A stretch of 64,000 nt of DNA from positions 1-64,000 of the forward strand of contig VYDB01000004.1 in assembly GCA_009843635.1 (NCBI GenBank). Reading direction: 5' to 3'. Positions within the stretch are counted from its first letter, which is position 1. The number at the start of each line of letters is the position of its first letter. This document shows, piece after piece, positions 48,795 through 58,518 of this stretch. The DNA comes from Gammaproteobacteria bacterium. GTDB taxonomy: Bacteria; Pseudomonadota; Gammaproteobacteria; Pseudomonadales; Azotimanducaceae. The notes beneath the pieces were generated by a model. It was not told the origin of the DNA. It was given only the letters and a program-made list of their open reading frames with translations, and searched no databases. The translations under genes were made by a program, and so were the position numbers.

Positions 48795-50719
48795 CCCACC
48801 CGGTTTTCAATGAGGTCGTCCACCACGGCGGGTTCCGCCAAGGTGGTCACGTCGCCTAGGTTGTCCAAGTCATTGGCGGCGATCTTGCGCAGGATGCGGC
48901 GCATGATCTTGCCGGAGCGGGTCTTGGGCAGCCCGGGCGCCCACTGCAGGGCGTCCGGCTTGGCGAAGGGGCCGATTTCGCTGCGCACCAGGTCGATGAG
49001 TTCCTGCTCTAGCCGATCGAGGTTTTCATCGACGCCGTGCATCAGGGTGACGAAGGCGTAGATGCCTTCGCCCTTGATGTCGTGGGGGAAGCCCACCACC
49101 GCGGCTTCGGCGACCTGCTCGTGCAGCACTAGGGCGCTCTCCACTTCCGCTGTGCCGATGCGGTGTCCGGACACGTTCATGACATCGTCCACCCGGCCCG
49201 TGATCCAGTAGTAGCCGTCGGCGTCGCGGCGGGCGCCGTCGCCGGTGAAGTAGTAGCCCGGATAGGCCGAGTAGTAGGTGTCGATGGCCCGCTGATGGTC
49301 GCCGTAAACGGTGCGGAGCTGGCCTGGCCATGAGCTGGTGAGCACGAGATTGCCGGTGGCTTCGGTCGCTTCGATGATCTGGCCGTTGGCGTCCACCAGC
49401 GCGGGCCGCACGCCGAAGAAGGGGCGGGTGGCGCTGCCCGGCTTAAGGGGCGTGGCGCCTGGCAGCGCGGAGATCATGATGCCCCCGGTCTCGGTCTGCC
49501 ACCAGGTGTCAACGATGGGGCAGCGGCCGCCTCCGACCACCCGGTAGTACCACTCCCAGGCTTCGGGGTTGATGGGTTCTCCCACCGTGCCAAGCAGGTG
49601 CAGGGAGGCTCGTGAGGAGCCGTTGACGAATTCATCGCCCTGTCCCATGAGTTGGCGGATTGCCGTGGGCGCAGTGTAGAAGATGTTGACTTGGTGCTTG
49701 TCCACCACCTGCCAACAGCGGGCGGCGTCCGGGTAGGTGGGAACTCCCTCGAACATCAGCGTGGTCGCGCCGTTGGCCAAGGGGCCATAAACGATGTAGG
49801 AATGGCCGGTGATCCAGCCCACGTCCGCGGTGCACCAGTGAATGTCGCCGTCCTGGTAGTCGAAGACGTACTTGAAGGTGATGGCCGCTTGCAGCAGATA
49901 GCCGCCGGTGCTGTGCTGCACTCCCTTGGGGCGGCCGGTGGAGCCGGAGGTGTAGAGCACGAACAGTGGATCCTCGCTGTCCATTTCGGTGGCCTCGCAG
50001 TGGCTCGGCTGGTCAGCGACGAGGTCGTGGTACCACAGGTCGCGGGCGGCATTCCAAGGCACATCGGCGCCGGTGCGTCGCACGGTGACCACCGTGGTGA
50101 CGTCCGGGCAGGAGGCCAGCGCGGCTTCGGTGTTCGCCTTCAGCGGCACCCGCCGGCCACCGCGTACGCCTTCATCGGCGGTGATGACGGTGCGGCAGTC
50201 GGAATCGAGAATTCGGTCGGCCAGGGAATTGGGCGAAAAGCCGCCGAAGACCACCGAATGCATGGCCCCGATGCGGGCGCAGGCGAGCATGGCGAAGGCT
50301 GCCTCGGGGATCATCGGCATGTAGATGCATACCCGGTCCCCCTTCCCCACGCCACGGGACTTCAAGCCGTTGGCCAAGCGGCAGACCGCATCGTGCAGTT
50401 CCTGGTAGGTGATGACGGCGCTTTCATTCGGGTCGTCCCCTTCCCAGATGATGGCCGGTTGTTCGGCTCGGGCGGGCAGGTGCCGGTCAATGCAGTTGTG
50501 GCAGGCGTTGAGGGTGGCGCCCTCGAACCAAGCAGCCCGGCCCGCGGCGAGGTCCGCGTTGCGAACCGTCTCCCAAGGGCGCTGCCAATCCAGCAGCGCC
50601 TCGGCCTGCTCGGCCCAGAAGCCGTCGGGGTCCTCGACCGACTGCCGGTACATGGCTTGGTAGGCGGCCTCGTCGATCAATGCCCGTTGCGCCATGAATT
50701 CATTGATGGGATAGGTCAT
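48791..50719 (-). CDS. acs: Acetyl-CoA synthetase
   Basis: ATP-dependent activation of acetate to acetyl-CoA. 642 residues, close to the E. coli 652. ANL-superfamily motifs: [20 protein letters not shown] (A3), [40 protein letters not shown], and the C-terminal [18 protein letters not shown] containing the catalytic Lys that Gcn5-type acetyltransferases modify in other bacteria. Its start overlaps the end of pgi by 20 bases, so the two are cotranscribed in the order pgi-acs. No acs-type cAMP-CRP site was identified. Confidence 0.97.
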
Positions 50720-52370
50720 TGCCGTCCTCCTTTGCCGTTGCCGGGGCGTTGATCTCCCTCAGATGCGAAACCAGGGCTTGAGTCGCTGCGTCCGGGCCAA
50801 GCGTCCCTTTGGCTGGCGCGCTGCTTCGCCCGAGTTGGTCGAATAGGGTCTCGGCCAGTCGCTTGCCGAATTCCACGCCCCACTGGTCGAAGGAGTTTAT
50901 GTCCCAAATCAAGCCCTGACAAAACACGCGGTGCTCGTAGAAGGCGAGCAGGGCGCCGAGGCTGCGGGCGTCCAATCGGTCGAGAACCAAGGTGTTGGTG
51001 CCGTGGTTGCCCGGTGCGGCGCGATGCGGGTCCTCGTGCGGCCAGCCAAGGGCCATCGCTTGGCCCTGGCCAAGGCCGTTGGCCAGCAGCCAGCGGTGCT
51101 GGTCGGCCAGTTCCGGCCGCGGCGGTTGGTGGCCGTCCGCTCCGGTGAGAATGAAGTCGGCGCTGAAGGCGCGGGTGCCCTGGTGCAGCAGTTGATGGAA
51201 CGCGTGCTGTCCCGTGGTGCCTTCCCCGCCCCAGATCACGGGCACCGTATGGACGCCGGTGGCGGAGCCGTCATGGCGCGTGCTTTTGCCGTTGCTCTCC
51301 GTCTCAAGTTGCTGCAGATACGCGGGGAGGCGCCGCAGGCGATGGTCGTAGGGCAGCACCGCGTGATTGGCGATGCCGAGAAAGTTGGTGTTCCAGATGT
51401 CGATCAGTGCCGCCAGCAGGGGCGCGTTGGCTGCGGCGGGCGCTTCCCGGAAGTGGCGGTCCATGGCGTGGGCGCCGTCCAGGAGCGCCTCGAAGCCGGC
51501 TTTGCCGAGGCCAAGGGCGACCGGTGCGCCGACGGCCGACCAAAGCGAAAACCGTCCCCCCACCCAATCCCACAGGGGGAAGATGTTCTCTGGCCGCAAA
51601 CCCCAGTCGGCGGCAGCCTCCGTTCGGGCGGTGACGGCGACGAACTGGGCAGCCACCGCCTCGCGTTGGTTGGTGCGCTCCAACAGCCAGTTGCGGGCCG
51701 TAGCCGCGTTGGCCAGGGTCTCCAAGGTGGTGAAGGACTTGGAGACGACGATGAACAGCGTTGTTTCCGGGTCTGCGTCGGCCAAGGCGTCGGCGATGGC
51801 GTGGCCGTCAATGTTGGCGACGAAGCGGAAGCTCAGTGGGCAGTCCGCGCTCCGCAGCGCCTCGGTGACCAATTCAGGGCCAAGCTGGGAGCCGCCGATG
51901 CCGATGTGGATGACCCGCTGAAATGCCCGGCCGGAGTGTCCGGTGCGCCGTCCGTCGCGGATCGATTCGGTGAACGCCATGAGCCGTTGCCGGGTGGCCG
52001 GGACCACTTGCGCGGCGGCTTCGGGCTGGTCCGCTGCGGGTGCCCTCAGGGCAGTGTGCAGGGCAGGGGTGCCTTCGCTGGTGTTGACCGCCTCGCCCGC
52101 GAACAGGGCTTCGCGCCGGGCCTCCCACCGGCGTTCCTCGGCCAGCGCCAACAGGGCGCCCAGAATCTGCAGATCGACGTGTTGCCGCGAGAAATCAAAT
52201 AGGATGCCCGCGGCGTCCGTGCGCAAGGCCCCGTTGCGGGCGCTGTCCCGCAGCAGGTTGGCCAAGGCCGCTGGCTGCGCTTGGTCGGCCAGCCTCGCCA
52301 GGTGGCCCCAGGCTGCCAAGTCCGCTGCCGCAGGGCGTGGTGCTTCGATTGCGCCGTCGCGGTCGGTCAC
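50700..52370 (-). CDS. pgi: Glucose-6-phosphate isomerase
   Basis: Interconverts glucose-6-phosphate and fructose-6-phosphate. 556 residues, the usual bacterial length. Sugar-phosphate motifs [53 protein letters not shown], and the catalytic region [20 protein letters not shown] with [18 protein letters not shown], a PROSITE-type PGI signature. ATG start at 52370. It is 26 bases downstream of the deoxynucleoside kinase gene and overlaps acs, so glycolysis and acetate use share a transcript. Confidence 0.96.
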   Translation of the reverse strand: MTDRDGAIEAPRPAAADLAAWGHLARLADQAQPAALANLLRDSARNGALRTDAAGILFDFSRQHVDLQILGALLALAEERRWEARREALFAGEAVNTSEGTPALHTALRAPAADQPEAAAQVVPATRQRLMAFTESIRDGRRTGHSGRAFQRVIHIGIGGSQLGPELVTEALRSADCPLSFRFVANIDGHAIADALADADPETTLFIVVSKSFTTLETLANAATARNWLLERTNQREAVAAQFVAVTARTEAAADWGLRPENIFPLWDWVGGRFSLWSAVGAPVALGLGKAGFEALLDGAHAMDRHFREAPAAANAPLLAALIDIWNTNFLGIANHAVLPYDHRLRRLPAYLQQLETESNGKSTRHDGSATGVHTVPVIWGGEGTTGQHAFHQLLHQGTRAFSADFILTGADGHQPPRPELADQHRWLLANGLGQGQAMALGWPHEDPHRAAPGNHGTNTLVLDRLDARSLGALLAFYEHRVFCQGLIWDINSFDQWGVEFGKRLAETLFDQLGRSSAPAKGTLGPDAATQALVSHLREINAPATAKEDGNDLSHQ

Positions 52371-52396
52371 GCTTGCCTCTTTGCGTTCATCGAGGG

Positions 52397-53077
52397 TTAG
52401 ATCAGCGTTGGGTTTGGATTGAAGTAGCTGCGCCCGCCCTCCATGCGCTTGATGTGGTCGAGCAATGCCTGCAGATGGGCGGGATTGTTGGCGAAGTCGA
52501 TTTCGGCGGCATTCACCACCAGCAGCGGCGCTTGGTCGTAGGCATGGAAAAAGCGGGTGTAGGCCGTGGCGACCTGGTCCAAGTAGTTGGCTTCGATGGT
52601 CTGCTCGAAGGTGATTCCTCGGCGGCGGATGCGGCGCTGAAGGACGCTGACCGGGGCTTGCAGGTAAATCACCAGGTCCGGACGCAGGGGCTTGGGATCA
52701 AGCGCCGCGTGGATCCTGTCGTAGAGGCTGAATTCGTTCTCGTCGAGGGTGAGCCGGGCGAACAGGCGATCCTTTTCCATCAGGAAATCGGCGACTAGGC
52801 GCGAATCGAGCAGGTCATCCTCAGGCGCTTCGGCGATGACCTGCGTGCGGGTGAGCAAAAAAAACAGTTGGGTCTGGAGGGCGTTCGCGCCCTTGGACAG
52901 GTAGAAGCGGTCGAGAAACGGATTCTCCAGCACCGGCTCGAGCAATAGGGAGTGGCCCAGGGCTTCTGCTAGCCGGTGCGCCAAGGTGGTCTTGCCGACG
53001 CCGATCGGCCCCTCGACCACCAAGTGGCGGGGCCATTGAAAGTTCTCCGCCGACGCCCTGTTCGATTGTGCCCTCAC
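52397..53077 (-). CDS. Deoxynucleoside kinase family protein
   Basis: About 226 residues. P-loop VVEGPIGVGKTTLAHRLAEA near the N-terminus, then LLEPVLENPFLDRFY, QLFFLLTRTQV, the DRI-type DYR motif LYDRIHAALDPKP, and lid arginines VLQRRIRRRG: the pattern of deoxyguanosine/deoxyadenosine kinases that salvage deoxynucleosides. GTG at 53077 forms a GTGA overlap with the pcnB stop. Frames reading further upstream are antisense-type composition within pcnB. In E. coli pcnB is followed by folK; here this kinase takes the folK place. Confidence 0.85.
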   Translation of the reverse strand: MRAQSNRASAENFQWPRHLVVEGPIGVGKTTLAHRLAEALGHSLLLEPVLENPFLDRFYLSKGANALQTQLFFLLTRTQVIAEAPEDDLLDSRLVADFLMEKDRLFARLTLDENEFSLYDRIHAALDPKPLRPDLVIYLQAPVSVLQRRIRRRGITFEQTIEANYLDQVATAYTRFFHAYDQAPLLVVNAAEIDFANNPAHLQALLDHIKRMEGGRSYFNPNPTLI

Positions 53078-54399
53078 CGCTGCCGGGACTTGCTGCGCCC
53101 GCCTTGGCGGCTCCTGCCGCGCCTCCGTAACGCAGGATTCAGGGCGTTGATCATGGCGTCGCGCTCCTCGGCGCTGGCCGTTTGGATGTCGGTCCACCAT
53201 TGGCCGACGGCGGGTTCGACGAGGCCAGCCTCGGCACACAGCAGCAGAAAGTCGTAGGCGGCGCGAAACTTGGGGTGCTGCAGCACCTTCGGCACGCGCT
53301 TGGGCCGTCGCTCCCGAAGATCGGGCTGCAGGAGCCAGACATCCTGAATGAAATGCGAGTGACGGCGCGGCATGGCGATGATGCGCCGTTGGTCGGCCAA
53401 GACGGACTGGGCGGCGAGTTCCGCGGCATCGCCGCCGTTCGCGCCGCCGGGCTCGGAGTGCGGCGCCTTGACCCGGGCCCGAAAATCCTCCCAGAGCAGC
53501 ACGGCGAGCAGGAATCCGGGCGTTACGGGCTGCCCGTTGGCGACCCGGCGGTCGGTGTTTCCCATCGCCAACTGGACCAGGCAAGTGCCCTTGGGGGTGG
53601 CCGGAAAAAGGACGCTAGGAATGGGCGTGCCCTCCAGCAGGCGCCAGGCCTCGGCTGCGTAGCCGCCGAGGAACATCTTGGTGAATTCGTCAAACAAGCG
53701 TGCCCCGGGAATCTCGCGCAGGCGGGCGACCATGCGGCTGTCTTCCACCGCGGCATCGAGGCCGAAGCCGAGCTTGGCCTGAAAGCGGATGGCCCGAAGC
53801 AGGCGCACGGGATCCTCACGCAGCCTTTGCCGGGCATCGCCGATGAATCGCAGGCGCTGCCGCTTGATGTCCTTGAGGCCGCCGACATAGTCCAGAATCT
53901 GCTCTTCATGGGGGTCGTAGTAGAGCGCGTTGACGGTGAAGTCGCGGCGAAAGGCGTCCTCGCGCAAGGTGCCGTAGGCGTTGTCGCGCAGGATCAGCCC
54001 GTTGGCCTTGGCATTGCCATTGATCCGCAGGTCGCCGGACGGCGCCCTGCGGAACGTGGAGACTTCGATGACGTCACGCCCGTAGCGAACATGGGTGATC
54101 TTGAATCGCCGCCCAACCAAGCGCGAGCGGCGGAACAGTCCGCGCACCTGTTCGGGCGTGGCGTTGGTGGCTACGTCGAAGTCCTTCGGGCGTGCGCCGA
54201 GCAGCAGGTCACGGACGCAACCGCCGACCAGCCATGCCTGAAAACCCGCGCCCTTGAGCTTGGCTACGACATCAACCGCATTAGGGTCAACCCGTTCACG
54301 GGAGACGTTGAGCGGCTTGGCGTCCAGCCTTGCTGCAGCGGGGGGTTCCGTTTCCAAAGCCTGTACTTCGCCTGCTGATTCGAACGGGATGGGCGCCAT
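53074..54399 (-). CDS. pcnB: Poly(A) polymerase I
   Basis: Adds poly(A) tails that mark RNAs for decay. 441 residues. The nucleotidyltransferase head is visible: AWLVGGCVRDLLLGARPKDFDVAT with the DxD metal pair, then RRDFTVNALYYDPHEEQILD and RFIGDARQRLREDPVRLLRA, shared with CCA-adding enzymes, and a basic C-terminal tail (RRRGRSRQGGRSKSR) typical of PcnB. The gluQ-pcnB neighbourhood favours PcnB over a CCA enzyme. It overlaps the downstream kinase by 4 bases. Confidence 0.95.
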   Translation of the reverse strand: MAPIPFESAGEVQALETEPPAAARLDAKPLNVSRERVDPNAVDVVAKLKGAGFQAWLVGGCVRDLLLGARPKDFDVATNATPEQVRGLFRRSRLVGRRFKITHVRYGRDVIEVSTFRRAPSGDLRINGNAKANGLILRDNAYGTLREDAFRRDFTVNALYYDPHEEQILDYVGGLKDIKRQRLRFIGDARQRLREDPVRLLRAIRFQAKLGFGLDAAVEDSRMVARLREIPGARLFDEFTKMFLGGYAAEAWRLLEGTPIPSVLFPATPKGTCLVQLAMGNTDRRVANGQPVTPGFLLAVLLWEDFRARVKAPHSEPGGANGGDAAELAAQSVLADQRRIIAMPRRHSHFIQDVWLLQPDLRERRPKRVPKVLQHPKFRAAYDFLLLCAEAGLVEPAVGQWWTDIQTASAEERDAMINALNPALRRRGRSRQGGRSKSRQR

Positions 54400-54420
54400 G
54401 ATATCACGGTCCCTAGGGAG

Positions 54421-55743
54421 CTAAGGGCGTCGCGGTCCGCGCTTGCGGGTTTTGGTGCGCGGCATGTTCAGCCGCTGGCGCCTTTCCCACAGGCTTTTGC
54501 GGCTGATGCCGAGCCGCTCGGCGAGCTCCGTCTCAGTGAGTTGGTCTTGGTGTTGGGTGACGTAGGCGATGAAGTAGTCCTCGAGGGAGACCGCCCCACC
54601 CCCTTCGGCGCTGGTGAAGTCGCCAATTCTAGGCGCGTCTGAGTCGATGGCCAGCATCGTGGCGTCGATTTCCTCGCCGTCGCAGAGAATCGCCGCGCGT
54701 TCGATTAGATTGCTCAATTCCCGCACGTTGCCAGGCCAGTGGTAGGCCTCGATGGCGCGGATGGCGTCTTCCGATATCCGCAGCAAGGGTTTGCCGAGCT
54801 TGCGGCAGAAGCGGCCAAGCAGATGGTGGGCCAGCTCGATGGCGTCGTGCTGCCGGTCGCGTAGCGGGGGCAGCTGCAGGCGAGTTTCATTTAGGTGCCG
54901 CGACAGCATTTCGTGGAAGTAGCCTCGCTCCGCGAGTTGCCGCACGTTGCGATGCGAGGTGGCGATGATCCGGGGAGGCGAGGATCCGGAGGCGCGATCC
55001 TCCGCTGCAGACTGGTCCAGCATGGCCAACAGCCGAGCCTGAACCTCAAGGGGCAGTTCGCCCACCTCATCGAGGTAGAGGGTTCCGCCGCTGGCGGCGT
55101 CCGCCAAGCCGGCACGGCCGGTGGCTGGCGAGAACCGCTGGCCGAATAGTTCGGTTTCGATCATGGCGTCGGGAATGGCGGCGCAGTTGACGGTGATGAA
55201 TGGCGCCTGATTGCGCAGGCTGGCGGCGTGAATGGCGTGGGCGAGGAAGTCCTTCCCCGTGCCGGACTCGCCCTCAATCAGCACCGCCGAGTCGGTCGGG
55301 GCGATTTGGGCGATGCGCTCGCGCACCTCGACCATCGCGCCGCTCGAGCCGATGACGGTGAAGGGCGGGCGGCGCTGATCCTCGCTCTGGGTGGATAGCG
55401 CGGCCAGCGCATTGCCAACTGCGCTGAGCAGTTCACCGGCTTCGACTGGCAGGGCGAGGTAGTCCGCGGCGCCCTGCTTGATGGCCTCGACGGCTTGGCG
55501 GACGTCGCCGCCGTCGGCGAGGACGATCAGCGGGCGGTTGCCGCGGCGGCGGGACAGGTTGCGGCGCTTGACGGCCTCAGGGCTTGCGAGTATGGCGTCG
55601 AAGTCGCCGAGGCTTTCGTGGTCTGGCACATCTCGAAGGCCGCTGGCCGTCACCTGGTAGCCGCCCTTCTCGAGGATGCCGCCCAACGTCGTCCGCTGGT
55701 CGAGGTCGTCATGTGCCAACAGGAGATGGGGCATGAATGCCAT
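54421..55743 (-). CDS. NtrC-family AAA+ regulator with degenerate receiver and no GAFTGA motif
   Basis: 440 residues from ATG 55743 (55734 also possible). The receiver-like domain (about 5-118) keeps the acidic pair Asp12-Asp13, but the phospho-accepting Asp is Ser54 (FDAILASPEAV) and the conserved Lys is Leu98 (DYLALPVEA). The AAA+ domain has Walker A GESGTGKD (158-165) and Walker B GGTLYLDEVGELP, but after ELFG (198-201), where GAFTGA should contact sigma-54, the sequence is SPATGR. A Fis-type helix-turn-helix ends the protein (LTETELAERLGISRKSLWER). It probably regulates without phosphorylation and perhaps without sigma-54. It is 21 bases upstream of pcnB and follows gluQ. Confidence 0.85.
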   Translation of the reverse strand: MAFMPHLLLAHDDLDQRTTLGGILEKGGYQVTASGLRDVPDHESLGDFDAILASPEAVKRRNLSRRRGNRPLIVLADGGDVRQAVEAIKQGAADYLALPVEAGELLSAVGNALAALSTQSEDQRRPPFTVIGSSGAMVEVRERIAQIAPTDSAVLIEGESGTGKDFLAHAIHAASLRNQAPFITVNCAAIPDAMIETELFGQRFSPATGRAGLADAASGGTLYLDEVGELPLEVQARLLAMLDQSAAEDRASGSSPPRIIATSHRNVRQLAERGYFHEMLSRHLNETRLQLPPLRDRQHDAIELAHHLLGRFCRKLGKPLLRISEDAIRAIEAYHWPGNVRELSNLIERAAILCDGEEIDATMLAIDSDAPRIGDFTSAEGGGAVSLEDYFIAYVTQHQDQLTETELAERLGISRKSLWERRQRLNMPRTKTRKRGPRRP

Positions 55744-55784
55744 GAACGCGATGGTAGCAAAGAAGGGGAGGGGCGGTATTGGCG

Positions 55785-56645
55785 CTAGCTTGCGGGCGGG
55801 TCGAAGCGCTGGTTCTGATTGCTGACTCGGCTGAGGCGCCAATGGAATTTCGCCCATTCGACTAAAGGCTCCAAGTCGAGGTCCGGCGGCTGCAGGCCGA
55901 GCAGGGTCAGGCAGACGCGGAGGTTGGCTAGGGGCCTTTGGTCGTTGACGGCGGGTGCGCCGGTTTGCTTGGACCACTTTTGGCCGGCGCGATTCAGCAG
56001 CACCGGAATGTGGGCGTAGGTGGGCGCGGGCAGGCCGAGCAGCGCCATGATGTGGAGTTGGCGGGGCGTGTTGGCCAGCAGGTCCTGGCCGCGCAGCACC
56101 CGGACGATGCTGGGGTCGCCGTCATCCACCGCGGTGGCCAGTTGATAGGCGAAGGGTCCATCGCGGCGCTTGATGATGAAATCGCCGACCGTCAGGTCGA
56201 GCCGCGTTCGTTGATGGCCTTGGACGAGGTCGGTGAATTCCAGCGCTGTGTCATCGACCCGCACCCGGATCGCTGCATTGGGGATGGGCGCGATCTGGTC
56301 CCGGCAATGGCCGGGGTAGATGGGGGATCCGGCCAGAGCTTTGCGCGAGCAGGTGCAGTGGAAGGTCTTGGCCTTGCGCCGCAGCGCCTCCAAGGCCCCT
56401 TGGTAAAGGTCCAAGCGTTCGCTCTGCCGCTCCACGGGGCCGTCCCATTGCAGGCCATGGACCTCCAAGCTGCGCAGAATGCGGGATTCTGCGCCGGGCT
56501 GATTGCGCGGCGCATCGAGGTCGTCGAATCGAAGCCGCCATGCGAGGCCTTCGGCGTGGGCGTCAAGGAAGCTGGCCAGCGCCGTATAGAGGGAACCGAT
56601 GTGCAACGGCCCGGTGGGCGACGGCGCGAATCGTCCGGCGGCCAC
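55785..56645 (-). CDS. gluQ: Glutamyl-Q tRNA(Asp) synthetase
   Basis: Attaches glutamate to queuosine-34 of tRNA-Asp. 286 residues: a truncated GluRS catalytic domain with GRFAPSPTGPLHIGSLYTAL (HIGH-type HIGS), the zinc ligands CTCSRKA and YPGHC, and a KMSKS-like GQKWSKQTGA; the anticodon-binding domain of real GluRS is absent. It lies 17 bases after dksA, the same dksA-gluQ order as in E. coli, and 41 bases before the regulator gene. Confidence 0.94.
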   Translation of the reverse strand: MAAGRFAPSPTGPLHIGSLYTALASFLDAHAEGLAWRLRFDDLDAPRNQPGAESRILRSLEVHGLQWDGPVERQSERLDLYQGALEALRRKAKTFHCTCSRKALAGSPIYPGHCRDQIAPIPNAAIRVRVDDTALEFTDLVQGHQRTRLDLTVGDFIIKRRDGPFAYQLATAVDDGDPSIVRVLRGQDLLANTPRQLHIMALLGLPAPTYAHIPVLLNRAGQKWSKQTGAPAVNDQRPLANLRVCLTLLGLQPPDLDLEPLVEWAKFHWRLSRVSNQNQRFDPPAS

Positions 56646-56662
56646 GGAAGGGCATCGCCTCG

Positions 56663-57121
56663 TTAGCCGTGCAGTTGTCGTTCCTTGATTTCCGCTAGGG
56701 ATTTGCAGTCAACGCACTGGGTGGCAGTGGGACGGGCTTCGAGGCGCCGCAGCCCAATCTCCATGCCGCAGGTGTCGCAGTAGCCGTAGTCCTGCTGATC
56801 GACGAGCTCGATGGTCTGGTCGATCTTGCGGATCAGCTTGCGCTCCCGGTCCCGGGTGCGCAGTTCGATCGTAAACTCCTCCTCCTGGGTGGCGCGGTCC
56901 ACCTGGTCGGGGAAATTGGTGGCTTCGTCCTGCATGTGGTGCACCGTGCGGTCAACCTCCTCCATCAGGTCCATGCGCCAGCGGGTCAGGATGGCGCGAA
57001 AGTGCTGCAACTGCTGGGGGCTCATGTAGGGCTCATCCGCCTTCGGCTGGTAGGGCGTGAAACTGGTGAAGGGGGAATCAAAGGCGCCGGCGCCTGGACG
57101 CCGGGGAGTTGCTTCTGCCAT
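56663..57121 (-). CDS. dksA: RNA polymerase-binding transcription factor DksA
   Basis: Partner of ppGpp that inserts its coiled coil into the polymerase secondary channel. 152 residues against 151 in E. coli. Coiled-coil tip DEATNFPDQVDRATQEEEF keeps the two essential Asp residues; the zinc finger has C-D-T-C and C-V-D-C; IGLRRLEARPTATQCVDC follows. ATG 57121 gives MAEATPRRPG; a longer frame adds 13 residues. First gene of the dksA-gluQ-regulator-pcnB-kinase-pgi-acs run; divergent from the aminotransferase, 188 bases apart. Confidence 0.96.
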   Translation of the reverse strand: MAEATPRRPGAGAFDSPFTSFTPYQPKADEPYMSPQQLQHFRAILTRWRMDLMEEVDRTVHHMQDEATNFPDQVDRATQEEEFTIELRTRDRERKLIRKIDQTIELVDQQDYGYCDTCGMEIGLRRLEARPTATQCVDCKSLAEIKERQLHG

Positions 57122-57309
57122 GTGCTGTGGATCCCTTGCTGGTTGCCACTGCCTCCCCATCGGCCTGTCGAGCCGGGGGAGGCTCCCGTTTGAAGGGCGC
57201 GTAAGCTACCAAAACCTTGTCAGCTTGACCATATGGAAAATGGTTTCGGGTAAAGCCAAAATGCGCTTTTCCCCTCTCACGGCGCTGCGCGAGGATTCAA
57301 CGCAACTGG

Positions 57310-58518
57310 ATGCAGGTGCAGGACGATAGGATCTTGGTTGCCGACCGGTTGAAGTCAATCGCTCCGTTCCGGGTCATGGAACTGATGAAGCGTGCCGCTC
57401 AGTTGGAGGCGGAGGGTCACCGCGTGGTGCACTTCGAGGTGGGCGAACCGGATTTCAACACGGCCGAACCCATCGTTGAGGCAGGTCGCAGGGCGCTGCT
57501 GGACGGACAAACCAAGTACACCCACGCGCTGGGTACCGAGGCGCTGCGGGAGGCGTTGTCCAAGGACTATCGGGAGCGGCTTGGCGTGGCGATTCCCGCC
57601 GAGCGCATCGTCGTGACCGCTGGGGCCAGTGGTGGGTTGTTGCTGCTCAGCGCCCTGCTCATCGACTCGGGCGACGGCCTGTTGATCACCGACCCCGGCT
57701 ATCCCTGCAATGCCGCCTTTCCGCGCATTGTCGGCGGCGCTGCCCAGCCTTTGGCACTGCGTGCCGAGGCAGGCTACCTGCCCCAAGTGGATGACCTCGC
57801 GGGGGCTTGGCGCCCCAACACGGCCGGCCTGCTGCTCGCCTCGCCTGCCAACCCCACGGGCGCTGTCATGGACGGCGCGCGGCTGGCCGAAGTGGCGGAG
57901 TTTGTCCACGGGGCAGGAGGCTTCTTCATCCTCGACGAGATCTACCAAGGGCTCACCTACGGCCCGCCGCCCACCGCCGGCACCGGGCTGCAGGCCAATG
58001 CTGGGCTTATCGTGCTGAACAGCTTTTCGAAGTACTTCGGCATGACCGGCTGGCGCCTCGGTTGGGTGGTCGTGCCGGAGGCATTGGTGGCGCCGATTGA
58101 GCGGCTGGCGCAGAATCTCTTCATTTCACCTTCCAGCGTGGCCCAGCAGGCGGCTCTGGCAGCGTTTTCCCCGCAAGCCATGGCCATTCACGAAGTGCGC
58201 CGGCAGCATTTCGACACCCGCCGCCGGCAGTTGCTCGGTGGCCTCGAGGCGTTGGGGTTCAGGGCCGCGGCCCCAGCGGATGGGGCGTTCTACCTCTACA
58301 TGGATGTCTCCAGCTCAGGTATGGACTCCTATGACTTCTGCTGGCGCTTGATTAACGAGTTCCAGGTGGCAGCAACGCCGGGCATCGACTTCGGCAAACG
58401 GGAGGCGCATCGCTTCGTCCGCTTCGCCTACACCACCGACGATGAATCCATCGGCTTGGGGCTCGAGCGGATTGGCAGGGCGCTTGAGGCCTGGGACAGC
58501 GTTGGCGGCCAAGCGTGA
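57310..58518 (+). CDS. Class I/II pyridoxal-phosphate aminotransferase
   Basis: 402 residues of aminotransferase fold type I. VVHFEVGEPDFNTAEPIVEA and TKYTHALGTEALREAL at the N-terminus; Asn-binding LLLASPANPTGAVM; DEIYQGLTYG; PLP lysine in NSFSKYFGMTGWRLGW; C-terminal Arg in FVRFAYTTD. The pattern suits aspartate/alanine-type enzymes, but the substrate is not resolved. ATG 57310; a possible internal ATG lies at MELMKRA. The stop overlaps the sfsA GTG (GTGA), so the two are coupled. Confidence 0.92.
   Translation: MQVQDDRILVADRLKSIAPFRVMELMKRAAQLEAEGHRVVHFEVGEPDFNTAEPIVEAGRRALLDGQTKYTHALGTEALREALSKDYRERLGVAIPAERIVVTAGASGGLLLLSALLIDSGDGLLITDPGYPCNAAFPRIVGGAAQPLALRAEAGYLPQVDDLAGAWRPNTAGLLLASPANPTGAVMDGARLAEVAEFVHGAGGFFILDEIYQGLTYGPPPTAGTGLQANAGLIVLNSFSKYFGMTGWRLGWVVVPEALVAPIERLAQNLFISPSSVAQQAALAAFSPQAMAIHEVRRQHFDTRRRQLLGGLEALGFRAAAPADGAFYLYMDVSSSGMDSYDFCWRLINEFQVAATPGIDFGKREAHRFVRFAYTTDDESIGLGLERIGRALEAWDSVGGQA

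Noticed and set aside
52397..53584. An extended N-terminus for the deoxynucleoside kinase
   Set aside because: Residues before GTG 53077 are low-complexity, Arg-rich and overlap pcnB in another frame; the GTGA junction is the better start.
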